Below are positions 62,385 to 64,000 of a stretch of 64,000 nucleotides of DNA, one piece after another. The notes under the pieces were generated by a model. It made no database searches. It had not been told where the DNA came from and was given only the letters and a program-made list of their open reading frames with translations. The stretch's first letter is position 1; each line of letters opens with the position of its first letter. The position numbers and the translations under genes are program-made. Source of the DNA: Microbispora hainanensis (GTDB lineage: Bacteria; Actinomycetota; Actinomycetes; Streptosporangiales; Streptosporangiaceae); contig NZ_CP108086.1 of the NCBI RefSeq assembly GCF_036186745.1, forward strand, positions 5,890,001 through 5,954,000. Direction: 5' to 3'.

Positions 62385-63388
62385 TCACGGGAACCGGGAT
62401 CACCAAGGTCTTCAAGCAGCGCGGCGGCGTGCTCGGCGCCCGCGAGGTGCCCGCGCTGCGCGGCGTGGACTTCGCCATCGCCAAGGGCGGCGCGGTCTCG
62501 TTCATCGGCGAGTCCGGCAGCGGCAAGACCACCCTCGGCCGCATCATCGCCGGGCTGGAGAGCCACGACGCCGGCGAGATCGTCATCGACGACGTGCCGA
62601 TGTCGTCGCTCAGCCACCGCAGGCGGCAGCCGTACTTCCGCCGCGTCCAGCTCATCCACCAGGACCCGTACTCGGCGCTCAACCCCACCCGGACGATCCA
62701 CCAGACGCTGGAGGCGCCGCTGAAACTGCGCGCCAAGCAGACGGGCCGCCCGAGGTCGTGGGTCGACGGGCGGGCCGCGGAGCTGCTGGCGATGGTCGGC
62801 ATCGACCCCGGCTACGTGCTCCCGCGCTATCCCCACCAGCTCTCGGGCGGCATGCGGCAGCGTGTCGTGATCGCCCGCGCGCTCACCATGGACCCCGAGG
62901 TGCTCGTCGCCGACGAGGCCGTCTCGATGATCGACGTGTCGCTGCGCCTGGGCATCCTCGCCCTGCTGAAGGACCTGCGCGAGCGGCTGAACGTCGGCGT
63001 GCTGTTCATCACCCACGACATCGCCACCGCCCGCTACATCGGCGACGACGGCGAGCTGTACGTGCTCTACCGCGGCCAGGTCGTCGAGCGGGGCGCCACC
63101 GAGAAGATCATCGCGGACCCGGTCCATCCGTACACGCAGTCGCTGCTGTCGGCCATCCCGGTGCTGCACGGCCTCGAACGGCCGGGCGCCGAGCGGGTCG
63201 TGCCGAAGGAGATGCAGCGGGAGGGCGAGCCCGACGCCGGCTGCCTGTTCGCCCGGCGCTGCCCGTTCAGCACCGAACGCTGCGCGAACGAGATGCCCGT
63301 GCTGGCCCGCGACCAGGACATCGAGCAGGAGTACGCCTGCTTCCACCCGAGGCGGCGCAGCGTGATCCCGGTGGGGGTGGGCGAGTGA
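62381..63388 (+). CDS. Peptide-type ABC importer, ATPase DppF-like
   Basis: 335 residues from GTG in the overlap with the previous stop, behind AAGGAG. Walker A GESGSGKTT, Q-loop LIHQDPYSALNPTRTI, signature LSGGMRQRVVIARALT and switch His FITHDIATARY. Walker B reads VLVADEAVSMIDVS, with Ala where DEP is usual; the catalytic Glu is kept. The C-terminal Cys set (CLFARRCPFSTERC...YACFHP) parallels its partner. It completes the transporter: binding protein, two permeases, two ATPases. Confidence 0.94.
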   Translation: MITGTGITKVFKQRGGVLGAREVPALRGVDFAIAKGGAVSFIGESGSGKTTLGRIIAGLESHDAGEIVIDDVPMSSLSHRRRQPYFRRVQLIHQDPYSALNPTRTIHQTLEAPLKLRAKQTGRPRSWVDGRAAELLAMVGIDPGYVLPRYPHQLSGGMRQRVVIARALTMDPEVLVADEAVSMIDVSLRLGILALLKDLRERLNVGVLFITHDIATARYIGDDGELYVLYRGQVVERGATEKIIADPVHPYTQSLLSAIPVLHGLERPGAERVVPKEMQREGEPDAGCLFARRCPFSTERCANEMPVLARDQDIEQEYACFHPRRRSVIPVGVGE

Positions 63389-64000
63389 CGGACATCCTCC
63401 CGGCCGAGGCCGACGAGTCGCTGGAGCGCCTGGCCGCTGCCGCGCTGTGGGCCGACGCCGAGGAGGCCCCCCTGGTCGTACGGCACCTGGCGGGCCCGCC
63501 GGAGGACCGGGTGTGGACCGTCCTGGCCACCCGCGACCGGGACGGCGCCGTGTTCGCGTCGATCGGCGCGGACGGCGCCGGTCACATCGACCTGATCGCC
63601 GTGGACCCCGCCGCCCGGGGCCGGGGCATCGGGCGGGCGCTCGTCGGCGCGGCCGAGGAGTGGATGCGGGGGCACGGCGCGGCCGAGGCGAGGTTCGCCG
63701 GCAATCCGCCCTGCTACGCCTGGCCCGGCATCGACGTGCGCTACACCCCGGCCGCCTGCCTGGCCGAGCGCCTGGGATACGAGCAGTATCGCGTGGCCTG
63801 GAACATGACGGCCGACCTGCCCGCCCGCTACGACGAGGCCGAGCACGAGGCCGACCTGGCGAAGCTCGCCGCCGCCGGGGTCACCGTCACCGCGGCCCCC
63901 GTGGGGGAGCGCGCGGCGGTCGCGGCGTTCGTCCGCGAGCAGTGGAACGACAAGTGGGCCTGGGAGGCCGAGAACGCCACCGGCCTCCACTATGCCTACC
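63385..64000 (+). CDS. GNAT-family N-acetyltransferase (3' end beyond the window)
   Basis: 205 residues are visible from a GTG overlapping the importer's last stop. The first GNAT domain has VDPAARGRGIGRALVGAAEEWM near 72-93, the acetyl-CoA pyrophosphate loop RGRGIG. A second segment starting near 140 (VTVTAAPVGERAAVAAFVREQW) looks like the opening of another GNAT domain, so the whole may be a tandem-GNAT protein. Being last in the importer operon, it may acetylate an amino sugar or muropeptide taken up by it. The substrate is not evident from sequence. Confidence 0.88.
   Translation, partial: MTDILPAEADESLERLAAAALWADAEEAPLVVRHLAGPPEDRVWTVLATRDRDGAVFASIGADGAGHIDLIAVDPAARGRGIGRALVGAAEEWMRGHGAAEARFAGNPPCYAWPGIDVRYTPAACLAERLGYEQYRVAWNMTADLPARYDEAEHEADLAKLAAAGVTVTAAPVGERAAVAAFVREQWNDKWAWEAENATGLHYAY

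Overview
The window is high-GC actinomycete chromosome. The strong GC bias, frequent GTG starts, ATGA/GTGA gene overlaps, a modular type I polyketide synthase, twin-arginine and lipobox signals and many ricin-type lectin tails all fit. A member of the Streptosporangiales is plausible, but nothing in the sequence fixes the genus. No RNA gene, CRISPR array or transposase was seen.

1-18.0 kb (minus strand): three consecutive modular PKS genes, transcribed from 18.0 kb toward base 1 and running off the left edge. The first gene carries a KSQ-AT-ACP loading module and module 1 (KS-AT-KR-ACP). The second carries module 2 (KS-AT-DH-KR-ACP) and module 3 (KS-AT-ACP). The third begins module 4. The AT motifs predict propionate, malonate, malonate, methylmalonate, so the tetraketide should be a hydroxylated enone resembling the narbonolide/pikromycin start but lacking one methyl. 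Long stretches of modules 1, 2 and 4 are almost identical DNA, a sign of recent module-to-module exchange.

18.0-22.9 kb: a divergently transcribed acyl-CoA carboxylase beta subunit (probable extender-unit supply), then an MMPL/RND exporter with a small lipoprotein. This is probably the right border of the PKS cluster.

22.9-36.3 kb: a sugar-handling island. It holds a 1345-residue secreted protein (ThuA domain, glucose/sorbosone-dehydrogenase propeller, Ig-like domain, cupredoxin, ricin lectin), a small secreted protein, a ROK regulator, and a divergent ribose-type ABC importer (ATPase, two permeases, lipoprotein) ending in a sugar epimerase. A secreted GH43 galactanase-like enzyme with a ricin lectin follows. 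Strong hairpins end both plus-strand units.

36.5-45.5 kb: housekeeping and accessory genes: a metallo-beta-lactamase hydrolase opposite an HxlR/SCP2-like regulator, a membrane acyltransferase, an MFS transporter, a VWA lipoprotein and a DEAD-box RNA helicase.

45.5-52.3 kb: a copper-handling group: a CopD-CtaG fusion, YcnI, PCuAC chaperone, Tat-exported DyP peroxidase, and two paralogous four-helix membrane proteins. Two unrelated short tandem arrays lie between the convergent ycnI and DyP genes.

52.5-54.8 kb: an AraC regulator opposite a short-chain dehydrogenase, then a 74-residue protein.

54.8-64 kb: a probable cell-wall recycling locus: amino-sugar kinase, NagZ-type hexosaminidase, a five-gene peptide-type ABC importer and a GNAT acetyltransferase cut by the right edge. 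A shared 31-bp motif stands before both the kinase and the binding-protein genes and looks like a common operator.
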